Shown here: piece by piece, positions 33,194 through 42,855 of the stretch
Position numbering within the stretch: the first letter of the stretch is position 1
How the letters are laid out: the number at the start of each line of letters is the position of its first letter
Assembly (NCBI GenBank): GCA_023251455.1
Contig: JAHEYT010000029.1
Span: 1-64,000 of the forward strand
Source: Bacteroidota bacterium
GTDB lineage: Bacteria; Bacteroidota; Bacteroidia; Bacteroidales; Prolixibacteraceae
Length of the DNA stretch: 64,000 nucleotides
Direction of reading: 5' to 3'
Notes under the pieces: generated by a model
Seen by the model: the letters and a program-made list of their open reading frames with translations, nothing else
Database searches by the model: none
Told to the model about the DNA's origin: nothing
Made by a program: the position numbers and the translations under genes

Positions 33194-34999
33194 ATGAGTT
33201 TTCAAAATAACCCACACACCTTTCATATTCCTGTATTGGGATTGTGTTATACCATTGATACTCCTGTAAAAGTGGCCCATTATGGCATTTCTTCGGTTAT
33301 ATCGCTGGTTGACGACATCACCATGGAGAAGATGAGGGAATTTTATTGCAAGAAATTTAATTTGCCATTTCAGTCAATTTCAACCAAGGCTGAAGATCAT
33401 CGTGCAAAGCGGATCACTGCTTACCTGAATACCGTTCAGGAAATTGTGAAGCAGAAGTTCGAAGATCTGAAAAGTTCTATTTCGCATAAGGAAGAAGAAC
33501 TGGAGAAATACATTGCCATGTTGCCTGATATGTCTGAAATTAAGCAGAAATTCAATCAGATGATCAGCACCGTCGATATGAAACAAAAATTGGCTGATTG
33601 GCTGAAGGAAAATCTGGTTGCCGGCGAAATTGATGTGAATATCATGTCGAAACTTGATCGCGACCGGTTCGAAAACGGTGAGAAATTACCTTCCATAATG
33701 AGCGATGCACAGTCGGCACTCCGTGGTTTTGCGTTGAGCGATTTAAGTTCTTCGCTGGTACTTTCTGCCGGAATGAACCCTCGTTTGTACAGCTATCTGG
33801 AAGAATTCGAGGATTTCTACCCAAATGCTGAAATGGAATTAAAAAAGAAGGTAATCCTGAAAGTGAGCGATTACCGTTCAGCGTTAATTCAAGGTCGGTT
33901 CCTGGCCAAAAAGGGAATTTGGGTATCTGAGTATCGTGTTGAATCGGGTCTGAATTGCGGAGGTCATGCTTTTGCAACCGATGGATTTTTGTTGGGCCCG
34001 GTTTTGGAAGAGTTTAAAGAAAATAAGGAACAACTGATTGAAGCTGTTCACGATATTTATATCAAGGCTTTGGCTGAAAAGGGAAAACCTGTTCCGGAGA
34101 CCCCATTTTTGGTAAAAATTACTGCTCAGGGTGGTGTCGGCTCCAATACAGAGCATCAGTTTCTGCTTGATTATTATCAGTTGGATTCGATAGGCTGGGG
34201 AACTCCATTTTTGTTGGTTCCTGAAGCGGTTACCGTTGATGAGCAAACCTTGGAAGTTTTGTGCAAAGCCAAAGAGGAAGACCTCTACATGAGCGAAGTT
34301 TCGCCATTGGGAGTTATCTTCAACAATGTTCGCGGAACAGGAATGGACCTGAAAAAAGAAGCCCAGAATAAAGCCGGAAATTATGGATTTCCATGTGTGA
34401 AAAAATACCTGGCTTTAACTCCGGTTTTTACTGAAGAAGGTACTTGTACTGCTTCCAAGGAATTTCAACGCAAAAAAATTCAGGAATTGAAAGAACAGAA
34501 CCTGAATGAAATGGAATTCGAGAAACAATTGAATAAAATAACCGATAAAGCCTGTCTTTGCAATGGACTAACAGCATCGTCGTTAATGGCCAATGGTTTG
34601 GATACCAAGATTGAAGGCACTGCTGTAAGTATTTGTCCGGGACCAAACCTGGCTTATTTTTCGGGTACCTATTCGCTGAAAAAGATGGTTGACCACATTT
34701 ATGGCCGAACCAATGTGATGGAACGCACCGACCGTCCAAATTTATTTGTGAAGGAACTGGGCATGTACATTGAATACCTGAATGGTAAATTGGAAGAAAC
34801 GGTTAAACCATTCTCGGATAAGCAAAAGAAACATTTTGTGACTTTTCAGGATAATTTGAATAAAGGAGTTGAGTATTATAAAGATCTGTTTCAGAAATGT
34901 AAAACTCAGCTGGAAGATTCAACTTCGAAGAACAACCTGATGGCTGATCTGGAAAAAATGAAGCTCGAACTAGCCAATTTAAAGTCGAAACTGGTATAA
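33194..34999 (+). CDS. Large protein with NMO-like TIM-barrel features
   Basis: 601 residues, cytosolic. The start was taken at ATG 33194; TTG 33188 is in frame. The N-terminus (VLGLCYTIDTPVKVAHYGISSVISL) and GLNCGGHAFATDG near residue 254, then ITAQGGVGSNTEHQF and IGWGTPFLLVPEA, follow the order of FMN-binding motifs in nitronate monooxygenase/2-nitropropane dioxygenase barrels. The C-terminal third contains Cys-rich segments (KACLCNGL; VSICPGPN) and ends in a coiled coil. About 250 residues longer than classical NMOs. I do not recognise a named enzyme. The next gene is convergent. Confidence 0.6.
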   Translation: MSFQNNPHTFHIPVLGLCYTIDTPVKVAHYGISSVISLVDDITMEKMREFYCKKFNLPFQSISTKAEDHRAKRITAYLNTVQEIVKQKFEDLKSSISHKEEELEKYIAMLPDMSEIKQKFNQMISTVDMKQKLADWLKENLVAGEIDVNIMSKLDRDRFENGEKLPSIMSDAQSALRGFALSDLSSSLVLSAGMNPRLYSYLEEFEDFYPNAEMELKKKVILKVSDYRSALIQGRFLAKKGIWVSEYRVESGLNCGGHAFATDGFLLGPVLEEFKENKEQLIEAVHDIYIKALAEKGKPVPETPFLVKITAQGGVGSNTEHQFLLDYYQLDSIGWGTPFLLVPEAVTVDEQTLEVLCKAKEEDLYMSEVSPLGVIFNNVRGTGMDLKKEAQNKAGNYGFPCVKKYLALTPVFTEEGTCTASKEFQRKKIQELKEQNLNEMEFEKQLNKITDKACLCNGLTASSLMANGLDTKIEGTAVSICPGPNLAYFSGTYSLKKMVDHIYGRTNVMERTDRPNLFVKELGMYIEYLNGKLEETVKPFSDKQKKHFVTFQDNLNKGVEYYKDLFQKCKTQLEDSTSKNNLMADLEKMKLELANLKSKLV

Positions 35000-35011
35000 T
35001 AAGAATTTCAT

Positions 35012-35066
35012 GTTGCGGGTTACGAGTTGCGTGTTTCGGGAAAACCTGAAACCCGTAACCCGCAAC
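35012..35066. terminator. Bidirectional hairpin between convergent genes
   Basis: GTTGCGGGTTAC and GTAACCCGCAAC form a 12-bp stem, with an inner TTTCGGG/CCTGAAA stem around AAAA. It is built from the GGGTTAC word family also seen at 19942. It separates the genes ending at 34999 and 35079. Confidence 0.6.
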
Positions 35067-35078
35067 CCGTAACTATTT

Positions 35079-38060
35079 TTACTCGAATGAAATGAGCGCC
35101 TGACGGTTTTTTCCATCCATAATGATGTTGAGCGGATGGTCAAAAGTGATGTGCCTGAGGTAATTTCCTTCCTCGATTACCGGTTGACTTTTTAACATTG
35201 CCATGTTGATGCTTGAGTCGGTTGAATTGTGAGGTATGGTGAAATAGCCTACATTCATCGATGTCACGTTGTGAAAGAAGTGTGACCCAAGCGAACCATC
35301 CAGCGGAAAATCATCGAGTCCCATTTCAACAATCACCCTTGCCCTTGAAATATTGGCCCAGGTAACCGGAATTCCTGTAAACGGATCACGCGTTCCCCAA
35401 CGTCCGGGACCAACCAGAATATATTCCTTTTTCAGAAAATCCATTTTGCGGTTGAACTGATTGATTTCAGCAGCAATTTCGCGTGTTTTCATTTTGTCGA
35501 ACCGATCAGGATCAACGAAGATGATGTCAGATATCCCTGAAACAATTCCATTACCCATTCCTCTTTTTGCAAACATGATTGTTTTTTCGGGATCGATATT
35601 GCCGATGTTTACAGTCAGTTGTTCGTCGCGGCGAATCAACGGTTTAATTTGCAACAGGTAAAAAGTCGGGAGATTGTTTTCTCCGTTTTCCAAATCAACG
35701 GCATATTCTATTTCAACGGGCGAACCCATTGCTTCGCGGAATAATTTTAGGAGCAAATTTAAGGTGTCGGCCAGAGGAACATGGTTATATTTCAGGATAT
35801 TGGCAAAGTCGATCACACGAAGTCCGGGGCTGTCGATACCCGGAATGAGATGATCATTTTCGTGATCGTACACCGAAGCACAATGTTGCAACACGCCATC
35901 TTTTTCGGCAAACGAGATTTTCATTTTCCTGATAGCTGCATTTTCACCACCGTTTTCAAGGTCAAACTGGGTGTGATCCATGTCGATGGCGTAAAATTCC
36001 TTTTGTGAATCGCGAACCAGATCGTGGTCGCTTAAGGTATTGATTTTTGGATATTTGGGGCAGAACCGATAGGCGTTTTCGCCGCCTACAACGTACATTC
36101 CCAACCCAATGGCAGCAACAGCAAAGCCATCTTCAGGCTCCATGTACGAAACCGGGTAGAAATTGTATGATTGTGCGACTCCGCTGATTGACGGGTAATA
36201 ATGGTCGCCGTATTGGTGCCCAACTACTTCCTGCACAACTACGGCCATTTTTTCCTCTTCGATTTTGTAATTGACAGCATCGAAATACGACATGGCCGAT
36301 TCGGTAAAAATACTGGCATAAACCAATTTAATGGCGGTCTCCAGTTGCTGATAACGGACCGTGATGTCGGGATGATTGTTTGGAATCAGGTAGGTCGCAT
36401 AAACTCCTGAAAAGGGTTGCATCAACGAGTCTTCGAACAAACCCGAAGAGCGGATTGCCAGGGGTTTTTTCATCTGTTCCAGATAGCGATACAATCGCTC
36501 CTGAAATTCTTCATCGAACTGCGATTCGAGGAATATGGTTTTTGTTCGTTCGTAATCGTTGCTTGAGTATATTTCTTCGAACATGTTGTTGTTTTCCAGA
36601 AACTTATCGAATTCGCTGGCCCCAATTACAGCGGTGGCTGGTATCCGGATATTCATTTCAGGAATAATCTGGGCAAAATCGATGTTTTCCAGAAAATTGC
36701 ACATAAAAGCCATTCCGCGTCCTTTGCCACCCAGCGATCCTTTGCTCAGTCGTACCACATAACGGTTTCCTGAAACAAGCGTGGGATCGAAATTGATGAT
36801 GGTGCCCCGAAGTTTCTGAATCCGTACTTTTCTGAATACATCCAAACAAAACTCGCGTAATTCGTTGGTGTTTTTAAAATCTTCGAAACGATAGGGGAGT
36901 AATTGTTCTGCAATGTTTATTTCGCCCCTGGCCATTAGCCAGGTCGAGAACGAATTGCGCTGACCGTGATAAGCCAACGCCGATTCCGGAACAATACGGA
37001 ACATTTCCTGAAACTCAGCCATATTGTGGGCTACCATGATTGGATTTCCGTCGGTATCTTTAAATACAAAGTTTCCGAAGCCCAGCCGTTTGTAGATGTA
37101 GTTATGGATGTCGAGCGATAAACTTTCAGAGTTTTTGTTAATGAAATCGGCACCAACATCAAGTGCGCGTTGCGCGTTGTTTACGTCGTGGCTCTGCAAC
37201 AGAACCGGAACCGGAAACCGCAAAGTAGAATTTACATACCTCAGCAAATCAACTCCGGCCTCTTCGTCATCAATGCCGTTTCGCGGGAACTTTACATCAG
37301 AAATAACCGAAAGCAGGTATTTTTTGTATTTGGTAATAGCGAGAACTGCCTCTTCGTAATTACTCACCAGAATTACCTTGGGCCGGGCACGCAATTTCAT
37401 GATTTTGTGGAGCTCATCAGCCGATTTATCTTCCACCAGGTTTTGAGTCTGCGTCATGATGTTGGTGTACAGCATGGGCAAATACCGCGAATAGTATTGT
37501 ATTGAATCTTCGACCAGTAGAATGACTCTCACATTGCCATTTTTAGTATCCTCTTCCACATTCTTTTTGTCTTCGATGTACTTGATCATGGCGAGGAAAA
37601 CGTTCGAATTCCCGTTCCAGACAAATACCCGGTCAATCGACTCAATTTTTGTCGAAGAAGTCTGGAAATAACGCAAATCCCCATTGTTATTGACCAATAG
37701 AAGAATCGGTACCTGTGGTTTTGTTTTATAAATGGCATTGGCCGCCAGTAGCGGAATGTTTTTATCGACCCCCACCATGATAATAACCAGTTCAAAATCA
37801 CGGGTTTTAATCATTCGCAATGCTTCTTCTTCGGAATTGACGCTTGTAAACCTTGGGTAAGTATATAAATTAAGCTGAAGGAATTCTCCAAAAATTTTGT
37901 CGGTGAACTGTCCTTCGCGAACGATGGAATAGCTGTCGTAAAGTGTTGCCAGCAAAAGAATCTCTTTTACTTTAGTTGGCATCAATTCCTGAAAGATGTC
38001 GCGATCGGTTTTTTTGAGTTTATATATTGATGAAAGAGCGATTGAATCTGTGTTTTCCAT
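35079..38060 (-). CDS. Receiver-domain protein fused to PEP-synthase-like ATP-binding domain
   Basis: 993 residues from MENTDSIAL; an in-frame ATG at 38135 would add 25 residues. Residues about 35-170 form a degenerate receiver-like domain. Residues about 180-325 are a second receiver with acidic pair ED, SDVKFP (phospho-acceptor Asp) and NKNSE (Lys). From about 420 there is an ATP-grasp of the PPDK/PEP-synthase type (GSLGGKGRGMAFMCNF; PLAIRSSGLFEDSLMQPFSGVYATY; LLQIKPLIRR). The phosphohistidine and PEP-binding domains of PPDK are absent, and a unique C-terminal region with VGPGRWGTRDP follows. Role unknown; possibly a phosphorelay-controlled phosphotransferase. A full-size PPDK is present at 7698. 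Confidence 0.75.
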   Translation of the reverse strand: MENTDSIALSSIYKLKKTDRDIFQELMPTKVKEILLLATLYDSYSIVREGQFTDKIFGEFLQLNLYTYPRFTSVNSEEEALRMIKTRDFELVIIMVGVDKNIPLLAANAIYKTKPQVPILLLVNNNGDLRYFQTSSTKIESIDRVFVWNGNSNVFLAMIKYIEDKKNVEEDTKNGNVRVILLVEDSIQYYSRYLPMLYTNIMTQTQNLVEDKSADELHKIMKLRARPKVILVSNYEEAVLAITKYKKYLLSVISDVKFPRNGIDDEEAGVDLLRYVNSTLRFPVPVLLQSHDVNNAQRALDVGADFINKNSESLSLDIHNYIYKRLGFGNFVFKDTDGNPIMVAHNMAEFQEMFRIVPESALAYHGQRNSFSTWLMARGEINIAEQLLPYRFEDFKNTNELREFCLDVFRKVRIQKLRGTIINFDPTLVSGNRYVVRLSKGSLGGKGRGMAFMCNFLENIDFAQIIPEMNIRIPATAVIGASEFDKFLENNNMFEEIYSSNDYERTKTIFLESQFDEEFQERLYRYLEQMKKPLAIRSSGLFEDSLMQPFSGVYATYLIPNNHPDITVRYQQLETAIKLVYASIFTESAMSYFDAVNYKIEEEKMAVVVQEVVGHQYGDHYYPSISGVAQSYNFYPVSYMEPEDGFAVAAIGLGMYVVGGENAYRFCPKYPKINTLSDHDLVRDSQKEFYAIDMDHTQFDLENGGENAAIRKMKISFAEKDGVLQHCASVYDHENDHLIPGIDSPGLRVIDFANILKYNHVPLADTLNLLLKLFREAMGSPVEIEYAVDLENGENNLPTFYLLQIKPLIRRDEQLTVNIGNIDPEKTIMFAKRGMGNGIVSGISDIIFVDPDRFDKMKTREIAAEINQFNRKMDFLKKEYILVGPGRWGTRDPFTGIPVTWANISRARVIVEMGLDDFPLDGSLGSHFFHNVTSMNVGYFTIPHNSTDSSINMAMLKSQPVIEEGNYLRHITFDHPLNIIMDGKNRQALISFE

Positions 38061-38321
38061 TTTGAGCAAGCTTTGGTTCGAAAAGTTCTGGCTAATTGAA
38101 ACTAGTTCTGAAAAGTATAAAAAATAACCCCGCAATAATTCGTAATTAGGATGTTTTAAAATTTTCGGGAATATATTTTTCTTGTATCCTGAAGAAAACC
38201 ATGTTTGATAACTTTTTACGGATGTTTATTTTGATTTGTGAAATCGATTGCATTCTTTTGGCAAATACTTTTTGAGTGACAAAATTCAACTATTCAAGAA
38301 CCAAAATAAATTAATTTAGAG

Positions 38322-38960
38322 ATGAAAACCATATTTATTTCCGCATTCCTGTTATTGGCAGTAACCAGCTTCGCCCAAAAGAAACAATCGCTGTTTAATG
38401 GCAAAGACCTGAAAGGTTGGACTATTTTTGTTGGTGACACTTCACTTACACCTGATAAATTTTTTTATGTGAAAGATGGAGTGATTGAAACTGTTGGCGT
38501 GCCAGCTGGATATCTTCGTACTAAAAAAGAATATTCTAACTATCGGTTGCATGTTGAATGGCGTTATCCTGAAAAACCTGTAAACAGTGGTATTATGCTG
38601 CATGTTACCGGTCCTGATAAAATTTGGGTGTCTCACTATCAGGCTAACCTAAAACACCTGAGTGTTGGCGACTTTGTTGTTCATGGAGTAGGAGAGAAGG
38701 CTACCATTAGTGGAAAGGAATATGTTTCGACTGGAAAAGATAAACCGGCTGTTCCAAAAATGAATCCTTCAAACGAAAAGCCAGATGGTGAATGGAATAG
38801 CTACGACATTGTTTGCCAAGGTAATATCATTGAAATTAAGGTAAACGGAATACTCCAAAATTCAGCAGCCAATTGTTCGCTAACGAAGGGAGCCATTGCA
38901 CTTCAGGCCGAAGGTTGTAAAATCCAGTTCCGGAATATCTGGATCGAAAAAATCAAGTAA
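38322..38960 (+). CDS. DUF1080 (3-keto-glycoside hydrolase-like) secreted protein
   Basis: 212 residues with a signal peptide (TSFAQKK). LFNGKDLKGWTIF and later DGEWNSYDIVCQGN, IEIKVNGILQN are typical of DUF1080, a jelly-roll family related to glycoside hydrolases that include 3-keto-disaccharide hydrolases. It acts in the periplasm or outside the cell. It is followed after 77 bases by an MFS transporter, suggesting that the released sugar is imported by the neighbour. A second DUF1080 gene lies at 46929. Confidence 0.88.
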   Translation: MKTIFISAFLLLAVTSFAQKKQSLFNGKDLKGWTIFVGDTSLTPDKFFYVKDGVIETVGVPAGYLRTKKEYSNYRLHVEWRYPEKPVNSGIMLHVTGPDKIWVSHYQANLKHLSVGDFVVHGVGEKATISGKEYVSTGKDKPAVPKMNPSNEKPDGEWNSYDIVCQGNIIEIKVNGILQNSAANCSLTKGAIALQAEGCKIQFRNIWIEKIK

Positions 38961-39037
38961 AAGAAAATCACATTGAAGTTTTTCGTTAGGTAAAAACGGA
39001 ATAAGGCTTCAATATTTTGCTCATTTCAGGCTACTGA

Positions 39038-40279
39038 ATGAAAGAAAACAAAATATACCCCTGGGTCGTGGTAGGTTTATTGTGGTTTGTGGCTTTGCTA
39101 AATTACCTCGACCGGCAAATGCTTTCGACCATGAAACCCTCTATGATGGTTGATATTGCCGAATTGGCCAAAGCTGAAAACTTTGGGCGGCTGATGGCTG
39201 TTTTCCTTTGGATTTATGCTTTAATGAGCCCAATTTCCGGCATTATTGCCGATCGCATAAACCGGAAGTGGTTAATTGTTGGTAGTTTGTTCGTATGGTC
39301 CGGAGTGACCTTAATTATGGGTTACGCCACTACATTCAATCAGCTTTATGTTCTCCGGGCAATCATGGGTGTAAGCGAAGCCTTTTATATACCAGCAGGC
39401 TTGTCGCTTATTGTTGATTATCATCAAGGCAAAACGCGCTCCTTTGCTGTTGGCATTCATACTACAGGAATATATCTCGGGCAAGCTTTTGGCGGCTTCG
39501 GTGCAACCATCGCCAGTAATTTCTCTTGGCAATGGACATTTCATTTCTTCGGAATAATTGGTATTGCATATAGCTTGGTTTTGATGCTGTTCCTGAAAGA
39601 AAAGAAAACTTACACCATAGATCCGAAGCAAAAGTCCTCGATTGGAAAAGAGTTTTCGATGGCATTTAAAGGCTTGGGGATTCTGTTTGGAAATGTTGCA
39701 TTTTGGGTGTTGTTGTTCTATTTTACGGCGCCAAGCTTTCCCGGATGGGCTGTGAAAAACTGGTTGCCAACGCTATTTTCCGATACGCTGCATTTAGATA
39801 TGTCGCAGGCTGGCCCTTTGGCAACAATTACTGCCGCCATGTCGTCCTTTGTTGGTGTTTTGTTGGGCGGCTTTATCTCCGACCGCTGGGTTCAACGAAA
39901 TCTGAAAGGACGCATTTATACCGGAGTTGTCGGACTGGCATTCACTATCCCTGCCTTATTCCTATTGGGTTATGGTTCAGGTTTCGAATTTATTCTGTTA
40001 GGAGGAATGTTGTTCGGATTGGGATTTGGAATATTTGATGTCAATAACATGCCTATTCTTTGTCAGTTTGTGTCGCCACGATATCGTGCAACAGGTTATG
40101 GACTGATGAATCTGGTTGGTATTTCGGCCGGCGCAGTTATTACCAGCTTTCTGGGGAAATCAGCCGATGCAGGAAACATGAGGCACGATTTTGCGATGCT
40201 GTCAATAATTGTGGTCGTTGCTATCGTTTTTCAACTTGTTATGCTAAAGCCAGTTACTGCAAACAAAACAGTTGATTGA
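39038..40279 (+). CDS. Major facilitator superfamily transporter
   Basis: A 413-residue inner-membrane transporter with about twelve helices. LNYLDRQMLSTMKPSM in the first helix region, GIIADRINRKWLIVGSL between helices 2 and 3, and GGFISDRWVQRNLKGR between 8 and 9 are MFS signatures; the type is closest to anion/sugar-acid:cation symporters. Probably co-transcribed with the DUF1080 gene upstream and thus a sugar or sugar-acid importer. Substrate not determinable. Confidence 0.88.
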   Translation: MKENKIYPWVVVGLLWFVALLNYLDRQMLSTMKPSMMVDIAELAKAENFGRLMAVFLWIYALMSPISGIIADRINRKWLIVGSLFVWSGVTLIMGYATTFNQLYVLRAIMGVSEAFYIPAGLSLIVDYHQGKTRSFAVGIHTTGIYLGQAFGGFGATIASNFSWQWTFHFFGIIGIAYSLVLMLFLKEKKTYTIDPKQKSSIGKEFSMAFKGLGILFGNVAFWVLLFYFTAPSFPGWAVKNWLPTLFSDTLHLDMSQAGPLATITAAMSSFVGVLLGGFISDRWVQRNLKGRIYTGVVGLAFTIPALFLLGYGSGFEFILLGGMLFGLGFGIFDVNNMPILCQFVSPRYRATGYGLMNLVGISAGAVITSFLGKSADAGNMRHDFAMLSIIVVVAIVFQLVMLKPVTANKTVD

Positions 40280-40354
40280 TTTTAATATTTAATGGATTGT
40301 TAGTTAGAGCAAAGGCACCGCAAAGCTTGTTCTAAAATCATATATGTGATTTAG

Positions 40355-40388
40355 TTTGCCCCTTTGTTCGCAATAGCAAAGGGGCAAA
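40355..40388 (+). terminator. Hairpin after MFS gene
   Basis: TTTGCCCCTTTG and CAAAGGGGCAAA form a perfect 12-bp stem with a 10-base loop, 76 bases after the MFS stop codon. Confidence 0.6.
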
Positions 40389-40498
40389 TTGTTAATAGGA
40401 CTGGTTCAGATTCTGTCGGGTGTTGTTAAATAAACCAATGAATTGATAAGCACGAATGACTTCGTTCCTTATCTTTGGAAAACACTAATCTGAAAGTT

Positions 40499-40921
40499 AT
40501 GAAAAATCAAATTTCCAGTCTGATAAACCATATTCAGCACATTGGTATTCCGGTAACAGATATTGCCGTTTCCGAAGCTTTTTATCGCCAATTGGGCTTT
40601 AGTAATGTGATGCAATCGCCTTTTAAAGAGGATGGCGAAACCGGAACATGTATCATGATGAAAAATAAAAGTGTAATCATTGAAATGTACCAGTTGCCCG
40701 CGCATAAATTGAACGAAATACGGGATCGGAAAGATGGGCATATCGACCACATTACTTTTGATGTGGATGATATTGATGTTGCCTTTTTGGCCTTGAAGAG
40801 TGCTTCCTTTCAAATCATTGAGGAAGCTCCGGTATTCCTGCCTTTCTGGCAAAATGGCTGCAAATATTTCAATATCCTTGGCCCCGATGGCGAACGGCTG
40901 GAGTTTAACCAGATCCTGTAA
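40499..40921 (+). CDS. VOC/glyoxalase-family protein
   Basis: 140 residues from ATG 40499; a TTG at 40475 was not used. Two VOC half-modules: HIQHIGIPVTDIAVSEAFYRQLGF and HIDHITFDVDDIDVAFLALK, ending with FNILGPDGERLEFNQIL. His and Glu residues sit at the metal-binding positions of the family. Function could be an isomerase, lyase or binding protein of small molecules; the substrate is unknown. It precedes the deacetylase/beta-lactamase fusion by 34 bases, so probably the same transcript. Confidence 0.85.
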   Translation: MKNQISSLINHIQHIGIPVTDIAVSEAFYRQLGFSNVMQSPFKEDGETGTCIMMKNKSVIIEMYQLPAHKLNEIRDRKDGHIDHITFDVDDIDVAFLALKSASFQIIEEAPVFLPFWQNGCKYFNILGPDGERLEFNQIL

Positions 40922-40955
40922 TTCAAAAAATAAAACCTTACCTAAACTCTAAATC

Positions 40956-42785
40956 ATGAAAAAAGCAGTATTCCTGTTCCTGGTTTGTTTGTGCATTTTT
41001 GCTGCTCAGGCACAGCAAAAAGCAAATCCACGATTAATTGTCCGCGGCGATGATATGGGTTCCTCGCAGTCGAGTAATCTGGCCAGCATGGACACCTATA
41101 AAAATGGGATCGTAACTTCCATCGAATTAATGGTTGTTGCACCCTGGTTTCCTGAAGCAGCCCGGTTACTCAGGGAAAATCCGGGTATTGACGTTGGATT
41201 GCACCTGACACTTACCAGCGAATGGGACAACATCAAATGGCGGCCTCTTACCAATTGCCCAAGTTTGACTGACCGAAATGGCTATTTCTTTCCTATGATC
41301 GCGCCGAATCCGAATTATCCAGGACTGGCTATTACCGAAAATAAATGGAAATTAGATGAGATCGAGCAGGAGTTTCGGGCCCAGATCGAGATGGCGCTGA
41401 AGAATGTTCCCCACGTCAGTCACCTCTCCGGACACATGGGATCTTCAGGCTTCGATCAAAAAGTAGCTGATTTGACCAGAAAACTGGCAGCTGAATACAA
41501 TCTGGCCGATGTGAGTACCAATCCCAAAGCCGATTACGGTATTTTTGGAGTGGGCTACGGTGGTCCAAAACAAACTCTCGCAGAAAAAGAGGCCAGTTTT
41601 ATGACAATGCTGGATAATCTGGAAGCTGGTAAAACGTATGTTTTTGTTGATCATCCGGCTTTGGATAATATTGAAATGCAGGCGGTACATCATGTTGGTT
41701 ACGAAAATGTGGCTGTCGACCGTCAGGGGGTGACCGATCTTTTTAAAAGCGATAAAGTGAAATCGCTGGTCAGTGAAAAGGGTATCAGTTTAATTAGTTA
41801 TAACGACGCCACAAAAGCTTTGCCCCGCAGCACTCTCGCAGCTGAAGGAATCAATCCCGAAGGAATCAGCAATTATTTTAAGGCGGTTAAAGAAAGCGGA
41901 CAGGATCTGCATAGCCTGATGATTTTACGTCATGGGAAAGTGGTTGCCGAAAATTGGTTGGGCGACAATGCAGCCAATAAAAATCATATTCTGAATTCGG
42001 TTAGCAAAACATTTACAGCAACTGCAATTGGATTTGCAGTAACCGAAAATCGCCTGAAAGTTACTGATAAAGTCATCTCTTTCTTTCCAAACGATTTGCC
42101 GGCAACTATTTCTCCATATTTGGCCGAATTCCAGATTCGTGATTTGCTGACCATGTCGGTTGGGCATGACGTTGATCCGACCAGCAAAATCCGAGCTCAG
42201 GACGGAAGCTGGGAACGTTTGTTTCTGGCTTTGCCCATTGAACACAAACCTGGAACCAAATTCGTTTACAACAGTTTGGCAACCTATATGCTTTCTGCAA
42301 TCGTTCAGAAGGTGACCGGCGAAAAGGTAATCGATTATTTATATCCCCGCTTATTCCGTCCGTTAGGTATTGTTGGAGCTGAATGGAATGTGAGCCCGAC
42401 AGGTATCAATACCGGAGGTTGGGGATTGTATATCAAAACCGAAGATATGGCCAAAATGGGGCAGTTTATGCTTCAAAAAGGAAAATGGAACGGCAAACAA
42501 CTGTTGTCTGAAACCTGGTTTGACGAAGCAACCACTGCACATATTACGCAACCACCTGTTTGGTTTCCGGCTAATGGGAAGACAAAGGACAGCGACTGGG
42601 TACAAGGGTATGGCTATCAGTTGTGGCGCTGCCGCCATAATGCCTATCGTGCTGATGGCGCCAATGGCCAGTTTATTATTGTTTTGCCTGAAAAGGATGC
42701 AGTTATTGTTACAACAGCAAACATCAGCGATATGCAGGCTGAAATTAACCTTATCTGGAAATATTTGCTTCCGGCGATGAAATAA
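40956..42785 (+). CDS. YdjC/ChbG-type deacetylase fused to serine beta-lactamase domain
   Basis: 609 residues with a signal peptide (AAQAQQK). Residues about 24-280 resemble the YdjC/ChbG carbohydrate deacetylase fold: LIVRGDDMG (catalytic/metal Asp), DVGLHLTLTSE and HVSHLSGHMG with His ligands. Residues about 300-605 are a class C/esterase-type serine hydrolase: SVSK near 348 (SxxK), YNS near 438 (YxN) and a C-terminal DGANGQFIIVLPE strand. Each domain is common alone; the fusion is unusual. It would act on an acetylated saccharide and an ester or amide in the periplasm. Substrate unknown. Confidence 0.88.
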   Translation: MKKAVFLFLVCLCIFAAQAQQKANPRLIVRGDDMGSSQSSNLASMDTYKNGIVTSIELMVVAPWFPEAARLLRENPGIDVGLHLTLTSEWDNIKWRPLTNCPSLTDRNGYFFPMIAPNPNYPGLAITENKWKLDEIEQEFRAQIEMALKNVPHVSHLSGHMGSSGFDQKVADLTRKLAAEYNLADVSTNPKADYGIFGVGYGGPKQTLAEKEASFMTMLDNLEAGKTYVFVDHPALDNIEMQAVHHVGYENVAVDRQGVTDLFKSDKVKSLVSEKGISLISYNDATKALPRSTLAAEGINPEGISNYFKAVKESGQDLHSLMILRHGKVVAENWLGDNAANKNHILNSVSKTFTATAIGFAVTENRLKVTDKVISFFPNDLPATISPYLAEFQIRDLLTMSVGHDVDPTSKIRAQDGSWERLFLALPIEHKPGTKFVYNSLATYMLSAIVQKVTGEKVIDYLYPRLFRPLGIVGAEWNVSPTGINTGGWGLYIKTEDMAKMGQFMLQKGKWNGKQLLSETWFDEATTAHITQPPVWFPANGKTKDSDWVQGYGYQLWRCRHNAYRADGANGQFIIVLPEKDAVIVTTANISDMQAEINLIWKYLLPAMK

Positions 42786-42797
42786 TTGGATAAATGT

Positions 42798-42842
42798 AAC
42801 AGGCTCAAATCTGATTTTTTATCAATCAGATTTGAGCCTGTT
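42798..42842. terminator. Bidirectional terminator
   Basis: A perfect 19-bp stem (42798-42816 and 42824-42842) with a short T-rich loop between the convergent fusion gene and the TonB receptor gene. Confidence 0.75.
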
Positions 42843-42855
42843 CGTATTTTGTTTT

